Made by a program: the position numbers and the translations under genes
In this document: in pieces, positions 34,742 to 42,633 of the stretch
How the letters are laid out: every line of letters starts with the position of its first letter
How positions within the stretch are numbered: the first letter of the stretch is position 1
Source of the DNA: Mesorhizobium shangrilense
GTDB taxonomy: Bacteria > Pseudomonadota > Alphaproteobacteria > Rhizobiales > Rhizobiaceae
Assembly (NCBI RefSeq): GCF_028826155.1
Contig: NZ_JAQGPN010000001.1
Span: 4,589,501-4,653,500, forward strand
Length of the DNA: 64,000 nt
Direction of reading: 5' to 3'
The notes under the pieces: generated by a model
The model's database searches: none
Told to the model about the DNA's origin: nothing
What the model saw: only the letters and a program-made list of their open reading frames with translations

Positions 34742-35679
34742 CTCTCGCCTTTCTGATAGGGGACCATCAGCGCCTTGGGATAGGTCGCCCGGCGGGCAAC
34801 CAGCACGAGCGCTGCGATCGACAGGATGTAGGGCATCATCAGGAAGACCTGGTAGGGCACGATGCCGCCGGAAAGTTGCTGCAGGCGGATCTGGTAGGCG
34901 TCGAATGCGGCAAAAAGGATGGCGCCGACCAGCGCCTTGCCGGGCCGCCACGAGCCGAACACGACCAGCGCGATGCAGATCCAGCCGCGACCGTTGATCA
35001 TCTCGAAGAAGAACGAGTTGAACGCCGACATCGTAAGGAACGCCCCGCCGACCGCCATCAGCGCGCTGCCCGCCATCACGGCGCCCATCCGAATGCCGGT
35101 GACGGAGATGCCCTGGGCCTCGACGGCTGACGGGTTTTCGCCGGCGGCGCGGATCGCCAGCCCGAGCGGCGTTCGGTAGAGCACCCATGCGACGATGGTG
35201 ACCGTCGCGAAGGCCAGATAGGTGAGCGGCGTCTGCGAGAACAGCGCCTCCCCGACCACCGGGATCTGCGAAAGGCCTGGGATCGGTAGCGGCTGGAACG
35301 GCTCGATCTTGGGCGGCGAGGTGACTTCCGGCAGCGCAAGGCGATAGACGAAATAGGTGAGGCTGGTAGCGAGCAGGGTGATGCCGATGCCGACCACGTG
35401 CTGCGACAAGCCGAGCGGCACCGTGAGCGTCGCGTGCAGGAAGCCGAAGGCAGCGCCAGCAAGCGCGGCGACGACGACGCCGGTCCACAGATCGCCGCCC
35501 GAGTAGACGGTGAACCAGCCGGCGAAGGCGCCGACCGTCATGATGCCTTCGATGCCGAGGTTGAGCACGCCGGCGCGCTCGCAGATCAGCTCGCCCATGG
35601 TGGCGAAGATCAGCGGCGAGGCGATGCGGATCGTGGCCACCCAGAACGACGCGGTGAAGAGGATTTCGAGGGCATCCAT
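34738..35679 (-). CDS. Nucleoside-type ABC transporter permease (NupQ/YufQ-like)
   Basis: 313 residues, a multi-spanning inner-membrane permease of the branched-chain-amino-acid/ribose type. It begins ILFTASFWVATIRIASPLIF, continues with MGELICERAGVLNLGIEGIM (the hallmark of this subfamily) and has the conserved RTPLGLAIRAAGENPSAVEAQGI loop that engages the ATPase. It pairs with the permease encoded immediately upstream, three bases away. The stop overlaps the deaminase start. The transporter class imports nucleosides or bases using a BMP-family binding protein. Confidence 0.9.
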   Translation of the reverse strand: MDALEILFTASFWVATIRIASPLIFATMGELICERAGVLNLGIEGIMTVGAFAGWFTVYSGGDLWTGVVVAALAGAAFGFLHATLTVPLGLSQHVVGIGITLLATSLTYFVYRLALPEVTSPPKIEPFQPLPIPGLSQIPVVGEALFSQTPLTYLAFATVTIVAWVLYRTPLGLAIRAAGENPSAVEAQGISVTGIRMGAVMAGSALMAVGGAFLTMSAFNSFFFEMINGRGWICIALVVFGSWRPGKALVGAILFAAFDAYQIRLQQLSGGIVPYQVFLMMPYILSIAALVLVARRATYPKALMVPYQKGER

Positions 35680-35682
35680 GGC

Positions 35683-36732
35683 CTATCTCCACTTCACCCG
35701 GTAGCGGACCAGCAGCATGGCGGTCACCATGGTCAGTAGCGCCGTCGCCACCATGACGTCGGCGATGTAGCTGGGCACGCCGGCAGCGCGGCTCATGGCG
35801 TCAGCGCCGACGAAGATGCCAGCGACGAAGATCGCAGATGCAACGACGCCCAGCGGATTGAGCATGGCCAGCATGGCGACGACGATGCCGGTGTAGCCGA
35901 AGCCGGGCGACAGATCGAGCGTCAGGTTGCCCTTGAGGCCCGACACTTCCGAGAAGCCGGCGAGCGCCGCCAGGCCGCCGGAGAGCAGGGCCGTCTTCAT
36001 CAGCACGCCGTTGACCGGAATGCCGAGAAAGCGCGCGGCCTCGGGATTGTGGCCGACGGCGCGCATCTCGTAGCCCAGCACGGTTTTCTTCATCACGACC
36101 CACACCGCCACCGCGGCGACGAGCGCGACGACGAAGCCGTAGTGGAGTCGCTTGCCCGTGATGATGCGCGGCAGTTGCGCCTCGGCGATCACTTTCTGCG
36201 ACTGCGGCCAGCCGAGGCCCATCGGGTCCTTCAGCACGCCTTCGAGCAGCATCGAGACGAACAGCAACACGATGAAGTTGAGCAGTAGCGTGGTGACCAC
36301 CTCGTCGACGCCGAAGCGGGTCTTGAGCACGGCTGGTCCGAGGAGCAGTAATGCACCGGCAGCCATCACGGCCAACATGATGACGGGGAGCAGGATGACG
36401 GATGGAAGCGGCAGCGCGCCCGTGCCCAGGACCACCGTCACCACTCCGCCGATGTAGAGCTGCGCCTCAGCGCCGATGTTCCAGAGTTTTGCGCGGAAGG
36501 CGACGGCAACGGCAAGACCGGTGAAGATCAGCGGCGTGGCGCGGGTCAGCGTCTCGACCAGCGCAAACTGCGAGCCGGCCGCACCCTTGGCGACCAGGTA
36601 GAAGACGTTGAAAGGCGATGCGCCTGCCGCCAGAACCAGCAGCGAGGCAATGACGATGGTGACGAGGATCGCCGCCACCGGATATAGCAAAAGCTTGCCT
36701 AGCGACGGCGCGGGTTTCGGTTCAAGCCGCAT
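35683..36732 (-). CDS. Nucleoside-type ABC transporter permease (NupP/YufP-like)
   Basis: 349 residues, with a first helix at about residues 15-33 (LLYPVAAILVTIVIASLLVL) and eight or more others. RATPLIFTGLAVAVAFRAKLWNIGAEAQLYIG and KTVLGYEMRAVGHNPEAARFLGI are the conserved features of the first BMP-type permease, the latter being the ATPase-contact loop. It lies 83 bases after the ATPase gene and three bases before the second permease gene. The pair forms the membrane pore of the importer. Confidence 0.91.
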   Translation of the reverse strand: MRLEPKPAPSLGKLLLYPVAAILVTIVIASLLVLAAGASPFNVFYLVAKGAAGSQFALVETLTRATPLIFTGLAVAVAFRAKLWNIGAEAQLYIGGVVTVVLGTGALPLPSVILLPVIMLAVMAAGALLLLGPAVLKTRFGVDEVVTTLLLNFIVLLFVSMLLEGVLKDPMGLGWPQSQKVIAEAQLPRIITGKRLHYGFVVALVAAVAVWVVMKKTVLGYEMRAVGHNPEAARFLGIPVNGVLMKTALLSGGLAALAGFSEVSGLKGNLTLDLSPGFGYTGIVVAMLAMLNPLGVVASAIFVAGIFVGADAMSRAAGVPSYIADVMVATALLTMVTAMLLVRYRVKWR

Positions 36733-36815
36733 GGACGCCTCGTGGCCAAAGCTGCCGATCTCCGCCTGTGGGGAGGAAATATCCGGCAGGACAGATGGGG
36801 GTGCTCACATCGACC

Positions 36816-38438
36816 TCATGCTGCCTGCTCCGCATGTCCCGCCATCAATTCACCCAACTCCCTTACCGTCCGCTCGCCACGCTTCGACGGCGCCGAAAGC
36901 TGCCCCTTCGACATCACGACCACCCGGTCCGAAAGCGCCAGGATCTCTTCCAGGTCTTCCGAGATCAGCAGGATGGCGGCGCCCCGCGCCCGCGCCTTGA
37001 GCAGGCGCTTGTGCACATAGGCGACTGCGCCGACGTCGAGGCCGCGCGTCGGCTGGTTGGCGAGGATGACGATGGGGTCGGGATCGAGCGCCCGGCCGAG
37101 GATCAGTTTCTGCATGTTGCCGCCGGACAGGAGCCGTATGCGCGCCTCGGGCGACGGACACTTGACGTCGTAGTCGCGGATCAGCTCCTCGGCGAAGCTG
37201 CGGGCGGCCTTCCAGTCCAGAAACCCGCGCCGGCTGAAGCGCTCTGTGCGATAGCGCTCGCCGATGACGTTTTCGGTGACGCTCATGTCGCCGATGCTGC
37301 CGACCGCGTGCCGATCCTCGGGGATGCGGGCAATGCCGGCGCCGAGCGCGGCGCGCGGCGACCAGTCGGCCGGTGCGTTGCCGCCGACCCGGATCGTGCC
37401 GGCGACCGGCTTCTCGGTGCCGGCGAGCAGGGCTGCAAGCGCCGCCTGGCCGTTGCCCGACACGCCCGCCAGACCCGTGATCTCGCCGCCGGTAAGCGTC
37501 AGCGAAACGCCGTCGAGCACCGCACCGGTCCCGCGGCGGGCCGTGGACACGTTTTCGAGGACCAGCAGCGGCCCCCCCGGCGTGGCGGTGGCGACTTCTG
37601 GCGGCGCCACCTCCTGCCCGACCATCAGCACAGCAAGCTCCCGGCGGTCGGTTTCCGCCGTTCGGCGCTCGCCCGACAGCTTGCCTGCGCGTAGCACCAG
37701 CACGCGGTCGGAAACGGCCATCACCTCATTCAGCTTGTGCGAGATGAAGATGATCGAAAGCCCCTTTGCCACCAGCAGCTTAAGGGTGCGGAACAAGGCG
37801 TCGGTCTCGGCGGGCGTCAGCACCGCCGTCGGCTCGTCGAGGATCAGGATCTTCGCGTCGCGATAGAGCGCCTTGAGGATTTCGACGCGCTGCCGTTCGC
37901 CGACGGATAGCGTGGCGACGACAGCACGAGGATCGACAGAGAGGCCGAAGTCCTTCGACAGTTCGGCGATGCGCCCGGCTGCCGCGCCGCGGTCCAGCCG
38001 CGCGCGCCACAGCGGCTGCGTGCCGAGCGTGATGTTCTCCATCACCGTCATGTTCTCGGCGAGCGTAAAATGCTGGTGGACCATGCCGATGCCAGCGTCG
38101 AGCGCCGCGCGCGGATCGCCGGGCGGCAACGGCCTGCCGAAGGCCTCGACCGTTCCCTCGTCCGCCACATAGTGGCCGAACAGGATGTTCATCAACGTCG
38201 TCTTGCCCGCCCCGTTCTCACCGAGCAGGGCGATCACCTCGCCACGCGCCAGCTCGAAGGAGATGGCGTCGTTCGCCGTCAGCGCGCCGAAGCGCTTGGT
38301 GATCGAAGAGAGACAAAGGACGGGGTTGATCCCTCCCTCTTGAGGGGAGAGTGGCCGCGAAGCGGCCGGGTGGGGTCCGTGCGGCAGGGCTCGGCGTCCT
38401 TTCTTTCCAAGACTGCGGTCAAGATGAGGTCGGCGCAC
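36816..38438 (-). CDS. Nucleoside-type ABC transporter ATP-binding protein, two-domain, with disturbed 5' end
   Basis: The conserved protein has two ATPase domains, about 500 residues: domain 1 with LLGENGAGKTTL and LSVGERQRVEILKAL, domain 2 with LAGVSGNGQAAL and LSGGNMQKLILGRAL and a late ILANQPTRGLDVGA. The first conserved residues (CLSSITKRFG) begin near 38318, but no ATG, GTG or TTG lies nearby in frame. The nearest in-frame GTG is at 38438, which would add about 36 residues coded by a palindromic repeat; CTG at 38387 and ATC at 38330 are other options, the ATC sitting after GAGGGAGGG. I give the GTG as a formal start. Domain 1 and 2 look intact. Confidence 0.82.
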   Translation of the reverse strand: MRRPHLDRSLGKKGRRALPHGPHPAASRPLSPQEGGINPVLCLSSITKRFGALTANDAISFELARGEVIALLGENGAGKTTLMNILFGHYVADEGTVEAFGRPLPPGDPRAALDAGIGMVHQHFTLAENMTVMENITLGTQPLWRARLDRGAAAGRIAELSKDFGLSVDPRAVVATLSVGERQRVEILKALYRDAKILILDEPTAVLTPAETDALFRTLKLLVAKGLSIIFISHKLNEVMAVSDRVLVLRAGKLSGERRTAETDRRELAVLMVGQEVAPPEVATATPGGPLLVLENVSTARRGTGAVLDGVSLTLTGGEITGLAGVSGNGQAALAALLAGTEKPVAGTIRVGGNAPADWSPRAALGAGIARIPEDRHAVGSIGDMSVTENVIGERYRTERFSRRGFLDWKAARSFAEELIRDYDVKCPSPEARIRLLSGGNMQKLILGRALDPDPIVILANQPTRGLDVGAVAYVHKRLLKARARGAAILLISEDLEEILALSDRVVVMSKGQLSAPSKRGERTVRELGELMAGHAEQAA

Positions 38439-38494
38439 GTCCGCGGCGACCCCACCCGGCCGCTTCGCGGCCACCCTCCCCTCAAGGGGGAGGG
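38331..38494. repeat. Paired palindromic repeat element overlapping the ATPase 5' end
   Basis: First copy 38331-38377: CCCTCCCTCTTGAGGGGAGA, GTGGCCGCGAAGCGGCC, GGGTGGGG. Second copy 38450-38494, inverted: CCCCACCC, GGCCGCTTCGCGGCC, then CCCTCCCCTCAAGGGGGAGGG-type. It fills the space between the binding-protein gene and the ATPase and supplies what should be the ATPase start region. Confidence 0.92.
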
Positions 38495-38503
38495 ATGTCA
38501 GCG

Positions 38504-39529
38504 TTAGCTCGACTTCGGTTCGGCGTCGTTGATCTCGACGGTGAAGGAGCCGTCCTTGATCGCCTTCTCCTTTTCGGCAACCTTGGCCTTGGCTTCTTCC
38601 GGCACCTTGCCATCGAAGGTGCCGAGCGGCGCCAGGCTGCAGCCGCCGGCCTTCATGAAGGAATAGAGGCCGTAGTCCTCGGCCTTGAACGTCCCGGCCT
38701 TCACCTGCGCGATCGCGTGGTCGAGCGTCGGCTCGAAGTGCCACAGCGCGGAGGCGACCACCGTATCCGGGTATTCGGCCTGCGTGTCGATCACGTTACC
38801 GATCGCCAGGACGCCCTTCTCCTTGGCGGCGTCGGAAACCCCGAAACGCTCGGCGTAGAGCAGGTCCGCACCGCCGTCGATCTGAGCGAAGGCGGTCTCC
38901 TTGGCCTTCGGCGGATCGAACCACGAGCCGATGAAGGAAACCTGGAACTTCGTATCCGGCGCGCTCTCCTTCACGCCGGCCATGAAGGCGTTCATCAGCC
39001 GGTTCACCTCCGGGATCGGATAGCCGCCGACCATGCCGATGTTCTTCGACTTGGTCATGGCGCCGGCGATGATGCCGGAGAGATAGGACGCGTCCTGGAT
39101 GTAGTTGTCGAAAGTCGCGAAATTCGGCAGAGCCGCATCAGGTTTGAAGCTCGACCCCATCAGGAAGGCCACATCGGGATAGTCCTTGGCGACGGTGCGG
39201 GCCGCATCCTCGACGCCAAAGACCTCACCGAGGATCAGCTTGTTGCCGGCTTCGGCATATTCGCGCATGACGCGCTCGTAGTCGGTGTTGGTCACGTTCT
39301 CGGTCGCGACATACTCGATGTCGCCGCGCTCCTTGGCCGTGTTCGCCGCCTTGTGCAGCCGGCTTACCCACTGCTGCTCGAAGGGGACCGTATAGATGGC
39401 CGCGACCTTCAGCTTTTCCTGCGCGAAAGCGCGGCCGCCCAGTGCGGCAAGCGCCGTGCCGGCGCCGGCAGCCTTGAGGAGCGTGCGGCGCGACGGCGCG
39501 CCGAAAATCGTGTTGGCGATGTTGGGCAT
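38504..39529 (-). CDS. BMP-family ABC transporter substrate-binding protein
   Basis: 341 residues. Residues 13-22 (SRRTLLKAAG) with the following AGTALAALGGRAFAQ form a twin-arginine-type signal, so it may be exported folded by Tat. The mature part (KVAAIYTVPFEQQWVSRLHKA, then FLMGSSFKPD, IGMVGGYPIPEVNRLMNAF, GSWFDPPKAKETAFAQIDGG, YAERFGVSDAAKE) is the BMP/Med family that binds nucleosides or related compounds. It heads the operon binding protein, ATPase, two permeases, deaminase. A 120-base gap upstream separates it from the FAH gene and probably contains the promoter. Confidence 0.91.
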   Translation of the reverse strand: MPNIANTIFGAPSRRTLLKAAGAGTALAALGGRAFAQEKLKVAAIYTVPFEQQWVSRLHKAANTAKERGDIEYVATENVTNTDYERVMREYAEAGNKLILGEVFGVEDAARTVAKDYPDVAFLMGSSFKPDAALPNFATFDNYIQDASYLSGIIAGAMTKSKNIGMVGGYPIPEVNRLMNAFMAGVKESAPDTKFQVSFIGSWFDPPKAKETAFAQIDGGADLLYAERFGVSDAAKEKGVLAIGNVIDTQAEYPDTVVASALWHFEPTLDHAIAQVKAGTFKAEDYGLYSFMKAGGCSLAPLGTFDGKVPEEAKAKVAEKEKAIKDGSFTVEINDAEPKSS

Positions 39530-39651
39530 TCGACCACCTCTGGTTGGACAGTTTTACGGGCAATCCCGGTGTTTTTATCGTTTGGTCAACGTTAGAAGAA
39601 ATCTGCCCGAGCAGCAATCGGGCTGCCTGTTGGCGGCGTGGGATTCCGGCG

Positions 39652-40335
39652 TCAGGCGACGGTCACTTCAAAGTCTCCGACACCATCTACATGGGCGTTG
39701 AGACGGTCGCCGCGCTTCACCGCACCGACGCCGGAAGGGGTGCCGGAAAGGATGACGTCTCCCGGACGCAACGTGAAGAGGCCCGACAGGTAGGAGATCA
39801 TCTCCGGCACCTTCCAGATCATCTGCGCGAGGTCCCCGGTCTGCCGACGGGCGCCGTTGACGTCCAGCCAGATCGCGCCACGCGCCGGATGCCCGATCGC
39901 CGTGGCCGGCACGATGGGCGAGGATGGCGCCGAGTGCTCGAAAGCCTTGCCGACCTCCCACGGCCGACCCATGTCCTTGGCCTTCGCCTGCAGGTCGCGA
40001 CGCGTCATGTCGAAGGCGACGCCGTAGCCGAACACGCAATCCAGCGCCCGGTCGAGAGGGATGTCGACGCCGCCGTCCTTCAACGCGACCAGCAGCTCGA
40101 CCTCGTGATGCACGTCGCTGGTGGCCGGCGGATACGGAAACTCGCTGCCGGCATACAGGTTGTCCGGATTTTTCTGGAAGAAGAAGGGAGGCTCGCGGTC
40201 GGGATCATGCCCCATCTCGACGGCGTGCGCCGCATAGTTGCGGCCGACGCAATAGACCCTGTGGATCGGGAAGCGGTCGGCCGTCCCGACAACGGGAAGC
40301 GAAACCGTCTCCGGCGCTGCAATGACAAAGCTCAT
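39652..40335 (-). CDS. Fumarylacetoacetate hydrolase family protein
   Basis: 227 residues from the ATG at 40335. The family signature IHRVYCVGRNYAAHAVEMG, the metal-binding DVHHEVELLVAL, and GYGVAFDMTRRDLQ, KAFEHSAP, and LSGTPSGVGAV are all in place. Single-domain members of this family act as acylpyruvases, oxaloacetate decarboxylases or hydrolases of 2-keto-acid compounds, in the cytoplasm with Mg. The substrate cannot be told. No related pathway genes are adjacent; the next upstream gene is mbfA, about 98 bases away. Confidence 0.9.
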   Translation of the reverse strand: MSFVIAAPETVSLPVVGTADRFPIHRVYCVGRNYAAHAVEMGHDPDREPPFFFQKNPDNLYAGSEFPYPPATSDVHHEVELLVALKDGGVDIPLDRALDCVFGYGVAFDMTRRDLQAKAKDMGRPWEVGKAFEHSAPSSPIVPATAIGHPARGAIWLDVNGARRQTGDLAQMIWKVPEMISYLSGLFTLRPGDVILSGTPSGVGAVKRGDRLNAHVDGVGDFEVTVA

Positions 40336-40433
40336 CTCGTTGCCGCCCTTCCTGCGTCTGGCCTGCGCCCCTGTACGAGAAATCTCCTGCGGTTGGAACC
40401 CGCCGGACAAGGGACTGCACAGGATCGGAGGCG

Positions 40434-41417
40434 TCAGGCGTTTCCGATCAGAACGCCTGCCGCCAGCACAAGCGACCCGCCCAGCACAACCTGGAAGGCG
40501 GCGCGCAGGAAAGGCGTCTCCATGTAGCGGTTCTGGATGAAGGCGATCGCCCAGAGTTCGACGAAGACAACGGCGACGGCAATGGCGGTGGCGGTGGCGA
40601 AATGCGGAATGAGATAGGGAAGCGCATGGCCGAGACCGCCGACGGCCGTCATGATGCCCGACGCCAGGCCGCGCTTCACCGGCGAGCCACGCCCGGACAA
40701 CTTGCCGTCGTCATGGGCGGCTTCCGTGAAACCCATCGAGATGCCGGCGCCTACAGATGCGGAAAGGCCAACCAGAAAGGTCTGCCAGGTGTCCTGGGTG
40801 GCGAAGGCCGCGGCGAAGATCGGAGCGAGCGTGGAAACAGAACCGTCCATCAGGCCAGCGAGGCCGGGCTGCACGTAGGTCAGGATGAACTGCCGCCGTT
40901 CGGCATGCGCCTCCTCCACCTGGACATCCTCAGGGACATGCCTCGCCTCCAGCCGCCGCGCCAGCGACTCGTGTCCCTTTTCTGCAGCGGCGAGGTCGCC
41001 CAGCAGCTTGCGGGTCGAGGCGTCCGCGGTGCGGGCTGCCGCTGCGGCGTAGAAGCGCTCGGCCTGCCGCTCCATCTCCTCCGCCTGCGAACGCACCTTG
41101 TCTATGCCAAGCGGACGCACCAGCCAGTCTGGCTTGCGCTCGTAGAAACCGCGCACGTGCTCGCGCCGGATCAGCGGGATGCGCTCGCCGAAGCGTTTTC
41201 TGTGGAGCTCGATCAGCGACGCGCGGTGCCGGTCTTCCTCCTCGGCCATGCCATCGAAAACCTTGGCGGAGTTCGGGAACTGGTCGCGGAGGCCGTCGGC
41301 ATAGGCGCGGTAGATGCGGGCGCCGTCTTCTTCCGACGAGATCGCAAGCGCGAGTATCTCCTGTTCCGAAAGGGAATCGAACGATCGGCGGCCGAAGCCG
41401 AAGACACGCGAGAGCAC
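40434..41417 (-). CDS. mbfA: MbfA-type ferritin-like/VIT1 iron exporter
   Basis: 327 residues from a GTG with AGGAG upstream. The N-terminal half (about 1-155) is a ferritin-like four-helix domain with iron-binding Glu/His residues (AISSEEDGARIYRAYADGL, DGMAEEEDRHRASLIELH, EEMERQAERFY, GDLAAAEKGHESL). The C-terminal half is a VIT1/CCC1-like membrane domain (QPGLAGLMDGSVSTLAPIFA, VGAGISMGFTEAAHDDG, and helices at the end). MbfA proteins export iron and protect from iron and acid stress; in rhizobia their transcription is repressed by Irr. Here an ICE operator lies 14 bases upstream of the start, supporting both the name and the regulation. Confidence 0.93.
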   Translation of the reverse strand: MLSRVFGFGRRSFDSLSEQEILALAISSEEDGARIYRAYADGLRDQFPNSAKVFDGMAEEEDRHRASLIELHRKRFGERIPLIRREHVRGFYERKPDWLVRPLGIDKVRSQAEEMERQAERFYAAAAARTADASTRKLLGDLAAAEKGHESLARRLEARHVPEDVQVEEAHAERRQFILTYVQPGLAGLMDGSVSTLAPIFAAAFATQDTWQTFLVGLSASVGAGISMGFTEAAHDDGKLSGRGSPVKRGLASGIMTAVGGLGHALPYLIPHFATATAIAVAVVFVELWAIAFIQNRYMETPFLRAAFQVVLGGSLVLAAGVLIGNA

Positions 41418-41430
41418 TGCCCACTCCTAA

Positions 41431-41447
41431 TTTAGAATGATTCTAAA
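41431..41447. promoter_or_regulatory. ICE (iron control element), Irr operator of mbfA
   Basis: TTTAGAATGATTCTAAA is a perfect match to the rhizobial Irr-binding ICE consensus TTTAGAA-N3-TTCTAAA. It lies 14 bases before the mbfA start codon, between it and the end of the HxlR gene. Irr bound there under low iron should block transcription of mbfA. Confidence 0.88.
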
Positions 41448-41462
41448 TTAAGGGCTGCATGA

Positions 41463-42014
41463 TCAATCGTCAACGATGCCCGAGTCGCGACTTTCTGAGG
41501 CCACGCGGGCAATGCGCTGGCGCGCCACGACCTCCTCATAGGCCTCCTGCAGCCGTCGACGCACAGTCGGGCCGCATCGCCTCGCAGAGGGGCGCGCGCC
41601 GAGATGCTCCTCGCGCAGATCCTGCATGAATTCTTCCCAAAGCGCCGGGCCGCCCTCCTCCATCAGCTTCGCCCGAATGCCGAGCTCTTCGCTGACTGGC
41701 AGCCAGCGACGGCCCCACGCTCCGAGATGCGCCATGATCGGCACCAACCCGATCGCCATCTCGGTGAGGCTGTAGATCGCTTTCTGCTTGTGGGTCGGAT
41801 CGTTGGCTTTCGTCAGCATACCGGCCTCCACCAACGCCCTCAGCCGGTCGGCCAGGATGTTAGACGAAATGCCTTCCAAGGAGCGCATCAGCTCGCGGAA
41901 ATGCCGTTTTCCCCCGAAGATCATGTCGCGCAGCACGATCAGGCTCCAGCGGTCGCCGAACACCTCGACGGAGAGGTTGATCGGGCATCCCGAACGATGA
42001 GCATGATCCGCCAC
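41463..42014 (-). CDS. HxlR-family transcriptional regulator
   Basis: 183 residues from the GTG at 42014, which has GAGG at a normal distance; a TTG at 42050 would add 12 residues and sits inside a palindrome. The HxlR core is unmistakable: CPINLSVEVFGDRWSLIVLR, DMIFGGKRHFRELMRSLEG, ISSNILADRLRALVEAGM, HKQKAIYSLTEM, and a C-terminal helical extension. HxlR regulators with one conserved Cys (here CPIN) often respond to oxidants or electrophiles. The gene ends about 16 bases from the ICE operator of mbfA. Its target is unknown; self-control through 42049-42070 is plausible. Confidence 0.88.
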   Translation of the reverse strand: MADHAHRSGCPINLSVEVFGDRWSLIVLRDMIFGGKRHFRELMRSLEGISSNILADRLRALVEAGMLTKANDPTHKQKAIYSLTEMAIGLVPIMAHLGAWGRRWLPVSEELGIRAKLMEEGGPALWEEFMQDLREEHLGARPSARRCGPTVRRRLQEAYEEVVARQRIARVASESRDSGIVDD

Positions 42015-42048
42015 AAGCGCCTCGCTTGAAAAACCGATTGCATTTGAC

Positions 42049-42070
42049 AAGCAGTTTCGTGATACTGCTT
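42049..42070. promoter_or_regulatory. Candidate HxlR operator
   Basis: Inverted repeat AAGCAGT/ACTGCTT at 42049-42055 and 42064-42070 around eight bases. It lies 35 bases upstream of the HxlR start at 42014 and is typical in size for HxlR sites, which are 20- to 25-base palindromes. No other divergent gene starts within 200 bases. Confidence 0.45.
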
Positions 42071-42193
42071 TTGGAACGCAATCAGTTTAGAGGAGACTGA
42101 TGCGGTGCTCAAGCTGTCGACGCGCGAGCCTGCCGTCCCTAAACCCGACACCTCTCTGCGAACGGCGACGGCGCTACCTGCGCGAGAGAATTC

Positions 42194-42260
42194 ACTGAAG
42201 CAGTTGCTTAAGCTTGACATCGGCATACCACCCTCCCAATACTTAAGCAACTTCTTCAGT
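42194..42260. promoter_or_regulatory. Inverted repeat enclosing the promoter of the ArsR-SRPBCC-GST operon
   Basis: ACTGAAGCAGTTGCTTAAG at 42194-42212 and CTTAAGCAACTTCTTCAGT at 42242-42260 are inverted copies with one mismatch. TTGACA at 42214-42219 lies between them. The arms end 19 bases before the ArsR start. The layout, two operator-like half sites around the promoter, fits autorepression by the ArsR protein. Confidence 0.6.
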
Positions 42261-42279
42261 AATGAGATCCTAGCCGCAT

Positions 42280-42633
42280 ATGCTGCACGACACCGCCCAG
42301 CTCGATCTGATGTTCCAGGCGCTCTCGGATCCGACACGGCGCGACATGGTCGAACGGTTGTCGCAGGGGCCGACCTCGGTCAGCGAATTGGCGAAGCCGT
42401 TCGACATGTCCCTCCCGGCCATCGTGCAGCATCTGCAGTTGCTGGAGGCGAGCGGCCTGGTGCGGAGCGAGAAGGTTGGTCGCGTGCGCACCTGCCGCAT
42501 CGAGCCGGAAGCCTTCCGCCGGGCGGAGAAATGGATCAGCGACAGGCGACGGAGCTGGGAACGCCGCCTCGACAAGCTTGGCGACTACCTCGCCACCCAG
42601 GACGCAGGTGACAAACGCAAAGGGAGAACGTGA
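42280..42633 (+). CDS. ArsR-family transcriptional regulator
   Basis: 117 residues. The winged helix-turn-helix runs through ALSDPTRRDMVERLSQGPTS, VSELAKPFDMSLPAIVQHLQ, LLEASGLVRSEKVGRVRTCR, followed by a basic C-terminal helix (WISDRRRSWERRLDKLGDYL). There is no metal-binding CxC motif of the arsenic or zinc sensors, so this belongs to the regulators associated with SRPBCC proteins rather than to metal sensors. It overlaps the SRPBCC gene (TGATG). It probably represses the operon ArsR-SRPBCC-GST. Confidence 0.9.
   Translation: MLHDTAQLDLMFQALSDPTRRDMVERLSQGPTSVSELAKPFDMSLPAIVQHLQLLEASGLVRSEKVGRVRTCRIEPEAFRRAEKWISDRRRSWERRLDKLGDYLATQDAGDKRKGRT

Noticed and set aside
42100..42198. 32-codon open frame with GAGGAG upstream, divergent from the HxlR gene
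   Set aside because: Arg/Cys-rich sequence without family likeness. It could be a remnant of a gene, but nothing else supports it.
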